Shown: positions 16,537 to 24,410 of the stretch, piece after piece | How positions within the stretch are numbered: position 1 is the first letter of the stretch | Layout: each line of letters starts with the position of its first letter | Notes under the pieces: generated by a model | The model's database searches: none | Told to the model about the DNA's origin: nothing | What the model saw: the letters and a program-made list of their open reading frames with translations, nothing else | Source: 3-1-20CM-4-69-9 sp963833655 | GTDB taxonomy: Bacteria; Actinomycetota; Thermoleophilia; Gaiellales; Gaiellaceae | Assembly: GCA_963833655.1 (NCBI GenBank) | Contig: CAWHYL010000007.1 | Coordinates: forward strand, 1 to 64,000 | DNA length: 64,000 nt | Reading direction: 5' to 3' | Program-made: the position numbers and the translations under genes

Positions 16537-17127
16537 CTACGGGCGTGTGAGCGCGTCGATCCAGCGTTCGAGGTGGTGTCCCTGGCGGGTGAGGATGGTG
16601 GGGTCGCGGAAGGTGTTTGCGAGGAGGGCGGCGCCCTGGATGCCGGCGAAAAGCGCCACCGCGAGGTCGCGTGCGTCGCGCCTGCCTAGCTGCCGGAATT
16701 GGTCTTCGGCCCAATCGATGATGATTGCCATCACGGCGGCGCCGTCGCGATCGCGGCCGCCCGCGTCCTTGTCGAGCTCGGCGCAGAGTGTCCCCATCGG
16801 GCAGCCGAGGCGGGCGACGGTCTCGCGCATGGCTGACCAGTTCTGGACGAGCGCCTTGAGTCGGGCTTGTGGAGAGCGGTGGCGCTCGAACGCCCTGGTC
16901 AGCGCTGCCGCCTCTTCCTGGTACGAGTCGAGGACGGCGCCGATCAACTCGTCCTTGCTCTTGAAGTAGTAGTAGACGTTTCCGAGCGGGACCTCGGCAC
17001 GGTCTGCGATCTCGGCGAGCGTGGTGCGATGGGCGCCTTGCTCGTGGATCAGCGCTTGCGCGCTCTTGACAAGACGTTGCCGCTTGCCGGGCCGCTTCTC
17101 CGTTGCTGAGTTAGTCATCTCACTCAT
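16537..17127 (-). CDS. TetR/AcrR-family repressor of the adjacent MFS exporter
   Basis: The 196-residue protein has the TetR N-terminal helix-turn-helix (residues 15-60; LVKSAQALIHEQGAHRTTLA then EIADRAEVPLGNVYYYFKSK) and a variable ligand-binding C-terminal domain. Proteins of this family repress a nearby exporter until a drug binds. The gene is divergent from the DHA2-type MFS gene at 17190, and a clear inverted repeat lies in the 62-base gap at 17157-17178. The arrangement makes it the local regulator of the pump. The inducer is unknown. Confidence 0.9.
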   Translation of the reverse strand: MSEMTNSATEKRPGKRQRLVKSAQALIHEQGAHRTTLAEIADRAEVPLGNVYYYFKSKDELIGAVLDSYQEEAAALTRAFERHRSPQARLKALVQNWSAMRETVARLGCPMGTLCAELDKDAGGRDRDGAAVMAIIIDWAEDQFRQLGRRDARDLAVALFAGIQGAALLANTFRDPTILTRQGHHLERWIDALTRP

Positions 17128-17156
17128 GAAGGTAGCAGCGTCAGGTAACGTCTCGC

Positions 17157-17178
17157 GAGTTAGTCAGCTAACTAACTC
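17157..17178. promoter_or_regulatory. probable TetR operator
   Basis: GAGTTAGT-cagcta-ACTAACTC is a perfect 8-base inverted repeat between the divergent tetR and MFS genes. It ends just before the MFS ribosome site (GGAGG at 17180). A related half-site, GAGTTAGT, lies inside the tetR start region at 17108-17115. Confidence 0.8.
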
Positions 17179-17189
17179 GGAGGTGCTGC

Positions 17190-18677
17190 ATGTCGTCCCA
17201 AGCTGTTCTTCGTGAGGCTCCTGGGCAGCCGTCGTTCCTGGGAACGCGTCGGGGGAAGCTGACGCTCCTGTTCCTGTGCATGGTCGGCTTCCTCGATTTC
17301 GTCGACGCCTCGATCGTCAACGTCGCCCTGCCCACGATCCGGCACGACCTGCGCTTCTCGGTGCAGGGCCTGCAATGGGTGCTGAGCGGCTACCTGCTCA
17401 CTTACGGCGGCTTCATGCTGCTCGGCGGCCGTGCGGCGGATCTGCTCGGCCGCCGTCGCATCCTCGTCGCCGGCATGACCGTGTTCGCACTGTCCTCGCT
17501 CGTCGGCGGACTCGCCGCCGACTCGGCGACGCTGATCGGCGCGCGTCTCGTCCAGGGACTCGGGGCAGCGATGATGCTGCCGGCCACGCTCTCGATCCTG
17601 ACCACCAGCTTCCACGAGGGCAAGGATCGGAACACGGCGCTCGGCGCCTGGGGCGCGATCGCCGGGCTCGCGTCCGCGGTGGGAGTGTTTCTCGGCGGGC
17701 TGCTGACCGAGGACGTCGGCTGGCGCTGGGTCCTCTGGGTCAACCTGCCCGTCTGCGCAATCCTGCTCGCCGCGACCTTCCGCATCGTCAGCGGCGAACG
17801 GCCCAAAGCACCGGTAAAGAACTTCGACGCGCTTGGCGCCGTGCTCGTGACGGGCGGAATGCTTCTCCTGATCTACACGCTCGTGAACGCGCCGAGCGCC
17901 GGCTGGGATACGACGCGCACGATCGGAGGTCTCGCGGGATCGGCGCTGCTCCTGCTCGCCTTCGTCGCCAAGGAGCGTCGTGACCCCAACCCGCTTGTGC
18001 CGCTCTCGATCTTCCGGATCAAGGGACTTGCAGCGGCCGACGCCACTCAGGCGATCGCGATGGCCGGCTTCTACTCGATGTTCTTCTTCCTCACCCTCTA
18101 CATGCAGAACGTGCTCGGCTTCTCCCAACTCCAGGCTGGCACGGCCTACCTCCCCGCCACCGCCGGCGTCGCGATCTCATCCGGCGTCGCCTCGCAACTG
18201 TTCGCCCGCGTCGGCACCCGCCCGATCATCGTCACCGGCGCTCTCATCTCCGCCGGCGCCGTTTACTGGCTCGCGCAGATCCCCGTCGACGGCTCCTACG
18301 TGGGCGACCTGCTGCCCGGCCTCCTGATCATGTCGTTCGGGCTCGGCTTCGTCTTCGTCGGCGTCAACACCGCGGCCAACGCCGGAGTCCCGCCCGACAA
18401 AGCGGGACTCGCCGCGGCGCTCGTCAACACCTCCACCTGGCTCGGCGGCGCGCTCGGACTCGCCATCTTCTCCGTCATCGCCACCACCCGCACCCAGCAT
18501 CTCCTGACCAACCACGCGAGCGAGTCCGACGCGCTCACCTCCGGCTTCCGCCACGCCCTCATCGCCTGCAGCATCTTCCTCGTCGCCGCAGCGCTGATCG
18601 CGCTCCGCGCCACCAACACCCGCGGCGAACCAGCCCCACCCGAGACCGCCCCCGCACTCGAAGCGGCGCAACTATGA
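17190..18677 (+). CDS. DHA2-type MFS drug:proton antiporter
   Basis: This 495-residue inner-membrane protein has about 14 hydrophobic segments, the size and pattern of the EmrB/QacA (DHA2) subfamily. Typical motifs are DASIVNVALPTIRHDL in the first helix, GGRAADLLGRRRILVAG (motif A) after helix 2, and LVQGLGAAMMLPATLSIL around helix 4. It exports hydrophobic drugs in exchange for protons. The start ATG has GGAGG nine bases upstream. It is divergent from tetR and its operator overlaps the expected promoter, so expression is likely relieved by a drug signal. Substrate unknown. Confidence 0.9.
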   Translation: MSSQAVLREAPGQPSFLGTRRGKLTLLFLCMVGFLDFVDASIVNVALPTIRHDLRFSVQGLQWVLSGYLLTYGGFMLLGGRAADLLGRRRILVAGMTVFALSSLVGGLAADSATLIGARLVQGLGAAMMLPATLSILTTSFHEGKDRNTALGAWGAIAGLASAVGVFLGGLLTEDVGWRWVLWVNLPVCAILLAATFRIVSGERPKAPVKNFDALGAVLVTGGMLLLIYTLVNAPSAGWDTTRTIGGLAGSALLLLAFVAKERRDPNPLVPLSIFRIKGLAAADATQAIAMAGFYSMFFFLTLYMQNVLGFSQLQAGTAYLPATAGVAISSGVASQLFARVGTRPIIVTGALISAGAVYWLAQIPVDGSYVGDLLPGLLIMSFGLGFVFVGVNTAANAGVPPDKAGLAAALVNTSTWLGGALGLAIFSVIATTRTQHLLTNHASESDALTSGFRHALIACSIFLVAAALIALRATNTRGEPAPPETAPALEAAQL

Positions 18678-18745
18678 CCCTGGCGCTATCCGTGTACAGC
18701 CAGACCGACTTCCTCGCAGGCGCCGCTCGGCCATCGCGGCCGCGC

Positions 18746-19010
18746 TCACGCCGCCGACCTCTCGACGAGCCGCTTGAGGCTTCCGAGAACGAGCGGCAGC
18801 GATCCCCGCCACATCCGGGCAAGCTTGTCGGTTGCGCCCGGGTCGAGCGGTTCGAGGGTCGACGCCCGGATCAACGAGCCGTCGTCACAGTCCTAGACGG
18901 AGAAGCTGCCGCCGTTGTCGCGGACCGGGAGTCGGCCGTGCAGGACGACGTGGCGCCGGTCGCCTCACTCCTGCGTACGTACCGCCACTCCCGCATCAGG
19001 CTCCGACACT
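18746..19010 (-). pseudogene. SRPBCC-family C-terminal remnant
   Basis: The minus strand reads RRHVVLHGRLPVRDNGGSFS, then an in-frame stop at 18893-18895, then GSLIRASTLEPLDPGATDKL, ARMWRGSLPLVLGSLKRLVE and a final stop at 18746. This is the end of a polyketide-cyclase-like START-fold protein, with the long C-terminal helix recognisable. The N-terminal two thirds are absent or unrecognisable. It is a decayed gene. Confidence 0.5.
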
Positions 19011-19117
19011 CCGACGTCGCCGCTACCAGGGAGTCAGTCGGAGGGCGTACGAAGACGCTCTGCTCAGCAGCCCTTTCCATTGTGGGGTGCGGTGCCGAGG
19101 CCGGGGTGGGTGGCCGG

Positions 19118-19609
19118 TCATCGCCCCTGGGAGTGCTGCCGACGATCGGGGCGGAAGGCATGCGCGACGGCGAGTTGCGACGCGGAGGCGCCAAGGTAGA
19201 GCCCCGTTGCGAGAAACCCGCCGAGCGACCAGGCGGCGTCGTCGTGGACGGCGTGCGCTACGAGCGACGCCGCACCGATCGCGAGACCGACCGAGAAGAG
19301 TTGGAGCCCACCCCAGACAGCCGAGCGCGCAGGCTCCGGTACCAGCTGCTCGGAGAAGCCGCCGAAGGCGAGCCCGCCGACAAGGGCGTAGGCGGCAACC
19401 GCACCAATCAGAAACAAGAACGCCTCCGTCGTGTTCGGGATCCCGCGCGCATGCGAGAGCACCGCCCCGCTCGTCCAGATCGTCAGCGTGTAACCGTACG
19501 GCGCCGCGCTGGCCGTGACCGTCGCACGCAGAGCCGACTTGTAGCGAGCCCGCAGCACTTGCGCCCGCTTCGAGAGCCTGCGGCTGGATCCTGCGCCGCC
19601 GCTGACCAT
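19118..19609 (-). CDS. uncharacterised four-helix membrane protein
   Basis: The 163-residue protein starts MVSGGAGSSRRLSKRAQVLR and contains about four hydrophobic stretches. TEAFLFLIGAVAAYALVGGL and WGGLQLFSVGLAIGAASLVA are the clearest. The basic N-terminus predicts an inside start. I chose ATG 19609 because the first 13 residues of the longer frame (19648) overlap the regulatory gap. It is divergent from the MarR gene, and the MarR operator at 19664-19683 could control both. Function unknown. Confidence 0.6.
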   Translation of the reverse strand: MVSGGAGSSRRLSKRAQVLRARYKSALRATVTASAAPYGYTLTIWTSGAVLSHARGIPNTTEAFLFLIGAVAAYALVGGLAFGGFSEQLVPEPARSAVWGGLQLFSVGLAIGAASLVAHAVHDDAAWSLGGFLATGLYLGASASQLAVAHAFRPDRRQHSQGR

Positions 19610-19663
19610 CAAGCGGGCTGTCTCCCGGTCGAACCGCGCACGGCGCAACGCTCGTCAACCAAA

Positions 19664-19683
19664 ATAGTCTGATATAAGACTAT
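19664..19683. promoter_or_regulatory. probable MarR operator
   Basis: ATAGTCT-gatata-AGACTAT is a perfect 7-base inverted repeat with the A/T-rich look of MarR sites. It ends one base before the GTG start of the MarR gene, so a bound repressor would block initiation directly. Confidence 0.7.
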
Positions 19684-19684
19684 C

Positions 19685-20104
19685 GTGGATCGAGACGATC
19701 TCGGCTTTCTGCTCGCTAAGGCCACGCAACGCTGGAACGAGCATCTCCAGGCGCGCTTCCGCGCGGCAGGATGGGGAGCCGTGCGGCCGAGCTACGGCTC
19801 GATCCTCGTGCCGCTGTTCGAAGAGGACGGCTTGCGTATGGGCGAGCTCGCACGCCGCTCCCGGCTCTCCAAGCAGACGATGACGACGATGGTGCGTCTG
19901 CTCGAGCGGGACGGGCTCGCGCGCCGCGAGTCCGACCCCGAAGACGGCCGCGCCTCGCGCGTCGTTCTGACCGCCAAAGCACGGCGCTTCGAGCCAGTAG
20001 CACACCAGACGCTCGACGAGCTCGGAAGGCTCGCCCACGAGCAGCTCGGCGAGCAACGGCTCGCAGCACTCAAACAGACCCTGAAGGAGTGGATCGAGAC
20101 ATGA
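19685..20104 (+). CDS. MarR-family transcription regulator
   Basis: The 139-residue protein has the MarR winged helix: LRMGELARRSRLSKQTMTTM then VRLLERDGLARRESDPEDGR, where the last part is the wing with its DxR motif. Such dimers repress their own operon and release DNA on binding small aromatic or oxidising compounds. The GTG start at 19685 directly follows the operator and has no ribosome site, which suggests leaderless translation. The SRPBCC gene overlaps its stop by four bases and is probably co-regulated. Confidence 0.9.
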   Translation: MDRDDLGFLLAKATQRWNEHLQARFRAAGWGAVRPSYGSILVPLFEEDGLRMGELARRSRLSKQTMTTMVRLLERDGLARRESDPEDGRASRVVLTAKARRFEPVAHQTLDELGRLAHEQLGEQRLAALKQTLKEWIET

Positions 20105-20502
20105 ACCATCACACGCTCACAGCGACCTTCGCCGCGCCTCGCGACGACGTCTTCACCTATCTCGCCGACATCGAGACTCTGCCCGAGTGGGCGACCGAGT
20201 TCGCCCGCGAGCTCAAGCTGATCGACGGGCGCTACAAGGTCGTGAACGGCCTCGGCGAGTTCTTCTTCGAGATCCGCGCCGACCCGAGCTCGGGTGTGAT
20301 CGACATGCTCGCCGGGCCCAGCGAGGACGCGCTCGCCCTCTTCCCCAGTCGCGTCGTCGCCTTGGCCGACGGCGGCAGCGCCTTCACCTTCACCATGTTC
20401 CAGGGACCAGGACAGGCTGACGAGCAGTTCGACGCCCAGTACGCGTCGCTCCAGCGCGAATTCGACAACCTCGCGCAACGCTTCGGCCGACCCGCCGATT
20501 GA
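20101..20502 (+). CDS. SRPBCC-family (START-fold) protein
   Basis: The 133-residue product begins MNHHTLTATFAAPRDDVFTY and has the beta-helix-beta layout of the SRPBCC fold: APRDDVFTYLADIETLPEWA near the start and a long C-terminal helix at the end (QYASLQREFDNLAQRF). These proteins bind hydrophobic ligands in a deep pocket; some are cyclases or hydrolases. The ATG overlaps the MarR stop (ATGA), so both are made from one message and the ligand may relate to the MarR signal (inference). Confidence 0.85.
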   Translation: MNHHTLTATFAAPRDDVFTYLADIETLPEWATEFARELKLIDGRYKVVNGLGEFFFEIRADPSSGVIDMLAGPSEDALALFPSRVVALADGGSAFTFTMFQGPGQADEQFDAQYASLQREFDNLAQRFGRPAD

Positions 20503-20987
20503 ACCGCCGCCGCGAGAAGCGCATGCAGCACATGCCCGAGCCGAGGGCGCGTCCGCACCGCGAAACGCGTGCGACCATGCCACGAACGCAGAAATCGATT
20601 GAGGTGTCCGAAGCAGAGAGGGCCCTTTTTGGGCCCCTCGCACGTCGGCGGAAGGTTTCGCAAGGTCTCATGCGAAATGACTTCGCTCACTATCGAGCGC
20701 CGTGGCCGGCTGACAGTTGGTCAGGGCCTAAAACGGGAACGGGTAGGAGCGGATGACGCCGTGCCACAGCATTCCCAGAATGCTCGCTAGCACATGAAAG
20801 TGCGGCTCATTCGGCAGCCAGAGGAACAGCATGGCTCACCTCCTCGGTTCAGGTGTACCACTGCGGTCGGCCCGTACCATCAGCATCGGGCCCACGCGGA
20901 CTGCGGGGTAGTACTGAAACGCGGCAGGTCGACAGAACATGGCGAAGCGATCGGACTCGAATGCGAGCCACGTCGCTCGTTCGTCAC
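20503..20987. other. non-coding stretch with a weak terminator
   Basis: No supported gene. A GGGCCC-TTTTT-GGGCCC hairpin at 20620-20636 may end the MarR-SRPBCC transcript. Confidence 0.4.
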
Positions 20988-21452
20988 TCAAGCGCGCCGG
21001 CGTACGGCGGCGTAGAGCCCGGCGCCTCCCAGCAGCAGCAGAAGCGCGCCGGCGCCAAGCACACCAATTCCGATCACGAGCAGGTGTGGGAAGCGGGCGC
21101 CGATCGCGAGATCGGCGTGGACGCCGGCGGAGCTATCGGCGTTCATGACGACGATGCGATAGTCGCCGTTCGCTGGCGACCAGGAGAGTGTCTGCGTGCC
21201 GGAGCCGAGCGAGTGGGCAACCCAGAAGTGCTTGCGGGTGGGCGGGGCCGTGGGCGCTGCGCCCTCGTGCAGACGGAAGTCACTTTGAGCGGCGTCGAAG
21301 TGTGTCGCCACCACCCCCATCTCTCCGGCCGGCACGAAGCGCCGCAGCGCCATTGGCGCCGAAAACTCCTCATCGCTCGGCTCCTCCCACGAGGAGGTCG
21401 TAGCGGTTCGGCGATTTGCCGCAGGGGCTCGGGAGGAACTACGGATTGGCAT
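20988..21452 (-). CDS. membrane protein, probably N-terminally truncated
   Basis: The frame encodes a hydrophilic stretch ending WVAHSLGSGTQTLSWSPANG then DYRIVVMNADSSAGVHADLA, and one C-terminal membrane segment (LLVIGIGVLGAGALLLLLGG) with a basic tail. I know this C-terminal arrangement from uncharacterised actinobacterial membrane proteins that are longer and carry an N-terminal helix, which is missing here. The frame begins right next to the end of the P-type ATPase gene (2 bases), so it could be translated by coupling, but it looks like a remnant joined to that gene. Confidence 0.5.
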   Translation of the reverse strand: MPIRSSSRAPAANRRTATTSSWEEPSDEEFSAPMALRRFVPAGEMGVVATHFDAAQSDFRLHEGAAPTAPPTRKHFWVAHSLGSGTQTLSWSPANGDYRIVVMNADSSAGVHADLAIGARFPHLLVIGIGVLGAGALLLLLGGAGLYAAVRRRA

Positions 21453-21454
21453 GC

Positions 21455-23299
21455 TCAGTCTGTGAGCGCGCGCAGGGCATTGAGGATGACGGCGACGTCG
21501 ATCGCCTCTTGCAGCAAGGCTCCTTGGACCGGCGGGAGGTAGCCGGCGGCGGCAAAGCCCATCGCGACCAGCGAGAGAGCGATTCCGGCGAGGACGCTCT
21601 GACGGGCGATGTAGAGCGAGCGTCGTCCGATCCTGATCGCGTCGGCGACGCGGTCGACGCGGTCGACGACGATCACGGCGTCGGCGGTCTGCGAGGAGAC
21701 GGTCGCGCCGGCGGTGCCCATGGCGATGCCGACGTCGGCGAGCGCGAGCGCGGGGGCGTCGTTGATGCCGTCGCCGACCATGACGACACCGCGCAGCTCG
21801 GGCCGGTCGCGGAGCGCTCGTACGACTTCGACCTTCTCTTCCGGCGTCTGCTCGGCGTAGACCCGGTCGACACCGAGGGTCTCACCGGTGGTCTCCGCAA
21901 CGGAGGTCTTGTCGCCGGTGACGAGCGCGACGTGGCGGACGCCGACGTCGCGCAGCCGCGGCACCAGATCGGCCGAGTCAGTCCGTAGGCGGTCGCCGAT
22001 TAGCACAACACCCGCGAGGCGACCGTCGACGCCCACGAGGACTTTGGCTGCGCCGCCGTCGAGGCTCGTCGGCAGCTCGGGCTCGATGTCGTGCGTCCGC
22101 AGCCAGCCAGCGCTGCCGACGAGGACGCGATGGTCTCCGACGGTGCCGCTGACACCCTTTCCGAACTGCTCCTCCACCCTTTCCGGGATCGTCAGCGCGA
22201 GGTTGCGCTGCTCTGCGCCGGCGACGAGGGCCTTTGCGAGTGGATGTGACGAGAGCTGGTCGAGCGAGGCCGCGAGGCGCAGGGTCTCGTCCGCAGGAAT
22301 GCCGTCGGCCGCGACGACGCGGTCGAATTGCGGATGGCCGAGCGTGATCGTGCCGGTCTTGTCGAGTAGCACCGACCGTGCCTCGCCCAGCTGCTCGATC
22401 GTCGCGCCGCCCTTGACGACCACGCCCGCGCGTGCGGCGCGCGAGAGGCCGGATATGAGCGCGATCGGTGCGGCCAGGATCAGCGGGCAGGGCGTCGCGA
22501 CGACGAAGACGGCGAGCGCGCGAACCGGGTCGCCCGACACGGCCCATGCGCCGGCGGCGACGAGCATCGTCGCGGGCAGGAAGAAGATGGCGTAACGATC
22601 GGCGATGCGAACGAACGGCGCGCGTTCCTCCTCGGCCTGCTCGACAAGTCGCACGAGTGCGGCGTAGGCGCTCTCTGCAGCGGGCCGCAAGGCCCGGAGC
22701 TCGAACGAACTGCCTGTCGCCGCAGTGCCGCTGCGGACGCTGCCGCCGCGATGCACCGTCACCGGCAACGGCTCGCCCGTGAGCGCGGACTCGTCGACGA
22801 TCGCCTCGTCGCTGATGACCATCCCGTCAACCGGCACGACCTCTCCGGCACGCACGAGAACGATCTCGTCAGCGCCGACGTCGTCGATCGGGAGCTCGAC
22901 CAGCTCGTCGCCACGGCGAACCAGCGCCGATCTCGGCGCCCGCTCGACGAGCTTGGTCAGCTCGCGGCGCGCCCGCCGATTCGCTGACTCCTCGAGCGCG
23001 TTACCGCCGGCGAGCATCAGCGCGACGACGGCCCCTGCGAGGTATTCGCCGAGCGCGAGCGCACCGGCCATCGAGAAGAGGGCGATCGCGTCGACACCAA
23101 CATCACCTCGCAGCAGCGACCGCAGCACCGACAACGTCAGCGGCACGAGCAACATCGCGGTCGTCGCGGCCCAGAGCCAGTCGGCGGGTCGATGGAGATC
23201 GAGCGCAGCGAGCGCGACTCCACCCAGAACGCCAGCGAGCGCGGCGGTCGCAACCACGCGCGCCGAGCTCTGCCGGACCCATGCGATCAGCGCGGTCAT
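21455..23299 (-). CDS. heavy-metal-translocating P-type ATPase (P1B)
   Basis: This 614-residue pump exports metal cations using ATP. Membrane segments are followed by the actuator motif TGEP (residues 174-177). Next come the metal-binding membrane motif TPCPL (269-273), the phosphorylation site DKTGT (Asp 313) and the hinge GDGINDAPAL near 525. CPC-type P1B pumps of this layout export Zn/Cd/Co/Pb or Cu; TPCPL with no HPxx call does not settle the metal. There is no N-terminal metal-binding domain, so the protein is at the short end of the family. No regulator gene lies beside it. Confidence 0.92.
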   Translation of the reverse strand: MTALIAWVRQSSARVVATAALAGVLGGVALAALDLHRPADWLWAATTAMLLVPLTLSVLRSLLRGDVGVDAIALFSMAGALALGEYLAGAVVALMLAGGNALEESANRRARRELTKLVERAPRSALVRRGDELVELPIDDVGADEIVLVRAGEVVPVDGMVISDEAIVDESALTGEPLPVTVHRGGSVRSGTAATGSSFELRALRPAAESAYAALVRLVEQAEEERAPFVRIADRYAIFFLPATMLVAAGAWAVSGDPVRALAVFVVATPCPLILAAPIALISGLSRAARAGVVVKGGATIEQLGEARSVLLDKTGTITLGHPQFDRVVAADGIPADETLRLAASLDQLSSHPLAKALVAGAEQRNLALTIPERVEEQFGKGVSGTVGDHRVLVGSAGWLRTHDIEPELPTSLDGGAAKVLVGVDGRLAGVVLIGDRLRTDSADLVPRLRDVGVRHVALVTGDKTSVAETTGETLGVDRVYAEQTPEEKVEVVRALRDRPELRGVVMVGDGINDAPALALADVGIAMGTAGATVSSQTADAVIVVDRVDRVADAIRIGRRSLYIARQSVLAGIALSLVAMGFAAAGYLPPVQGALLQEAIDVAVILNALRALTD

Positions 23300-23755
23300 G
23301 CCTCGATCGTCCCCCGCCGTCGAGACGAACCCTCCGCACTAACCCGCAGTCGGCGCGCGGGATCTCGCGGAACCCGGCTCATGGGCGCGAGGGATGACCG
23401 CAGCGACTAGGAGGTCCACTTGCGCGTGAGACGGTCCGGAGGGGTCGCGAGACGGAGGCTGCCGGCACTCGCGCCGGCCCAAGTCGGCGTAGGGCTTGTC
23501 CCCGCGCTCATCGCGTCCGCGGCAGAACCGAAATCGCGAACAGTCTCGATCGATGCGCCGCGAGGGACGAGTGAGAGCTGCACGCGCGTGCTTCCGCTGA
23601 GGCACATAGTCGCGGCGCCCGCCGTGGGGAGGGGTGCGTTCGCCGGCTCAAACCGCGGCTTCTACGAATGGCTGCAGCGCGACGGGCCGCCAGCATTGCC
23701 GTGATACCTGCGACGTCAGCCGGGAGCTCCACCAGAGTCCACGGTCGCCGCGTCC
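23300..23755. other. non-coding stretch between divergent ATPase genes
   Basis: No supported gene in 456 bases. It holds the promoter regions of the metal P-type ATPase and of the deleted cation ATPase. Confidence 0.4.
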
Positions 23756-24259
23756 ATGAGAACGCTCTCGACCGACACACCGCGTGCGTCGGCCCCATCG
23801 AACAGCTTCGCAGAGTGGCATGCCCGCGAGCCCGATAGCGTCGCGGCGGAGCTCGAGACGTCCGCGAGCGTCGGGCTGGACGAGACCGAGGCAGCGCAGC
23901 GCCTTTCCGCCTGCGGCCCCAACGAGCTCGAGGCTGCACCCGCAATCCCATGGTGGCGGTTGCTGCTCGAGCAATTCGAAAACGCTCTGATCCTCATCCT
24001 GCTCGTCGGCACGTTCAGGAACCGGTGGCTGAACCTCGCGGTCGCCTGGGAGATCGCACTCCTGACGCTCGTGATCAATGTCCCGTTGCTCGAGCAAGCC
24101 TTCGGCACGACCGACCTCTCGCCCGGGCGCTGGGCGCTGATCGTCGGCGCCGCGCTGACGATCGTGCCGGTGCTCGAGCTCGGCAAGCTGCTCGTGCGCC
24201 GATCGTCCGCCGACGGCGCCGAGGCAATCCGTAGTTTCTCCCCTCGCGGACAGGGGTGA
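23756..24259 (+). pseudogene. cation P-type ATPase with in-frame loss of its catalytic middle
   Basis: The 167-residue frame joins two distant parts of a calcium/manganese-type P-type ATPase. Residues 17-75 are the N-terminal cation-ATPase domain (FAEWHAREPDSVAAELETSA, LSACGPNELEAAPAIPWWRL) running into the first membrane helix (FENALILILLVGT). Directly after, FRNRWLNLAVAWEIALLTLV to RWALIVGAALTIVPVLELGK is the last pair of membrane helices. The actuator, phosphorylation and nucleotide domains, about 700 residues, are gone, yet the frame is kept. It cannot pump ions. The deletion junction is near 23.97-24.02 kb. Confidence 0.75.
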
Positions 24260-24300
24260 CCCGGAGGCGGTATGCTCGCCGCGCCGGTATCAGAGGCAGT

Positions 24301-24404
24301 ACGAAGGGGAGTATCCCCGCGGCGCGAGTCCGTCAACACGGCTACGGCCCGGATTCGCGCGGCCCGCCCGGCCGGGAGAGACCTTCGGCACCACAAGCCG
24401 AAGG
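24301..24404 (+). promoter_or_regulatory. manganese riboswitch (yybP-ykoY type), translational ON switch
   Basis: The leader has the conserved pieces of the yybP-ykoY Mn2+ riboswitch in order: GGGGAGTA at 24306-24313, CGTCAACACGG at about 24331-24341 and GAGACC at 24378-24383. The basal helix P1 is CGAAGG (24302-24307) with CCTTCG (24382-24387). The same CCTTCGGC (24382-24389) can instead pair with GCCGAAGG (24397-24404), which covers the Shine-Dalgarno AAGGAG (24401-24406) of the gene at 24411. The two folds exclude each other: metal-bound P1 frees the ribosome site, and without metal the site is hidden. The family normally controls manganese exporters. Confidence 0.82.
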
Positions 24405-24410
24405 AGACAC

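Noticed and set aside
18674..19672. Plus-strand open frame of 332 codons after the MFS gene
   Set aside because: It is Arg/Glu-rich shadow sequence over an SRPBCC remnant and a membrane-protein gene on the other strand.
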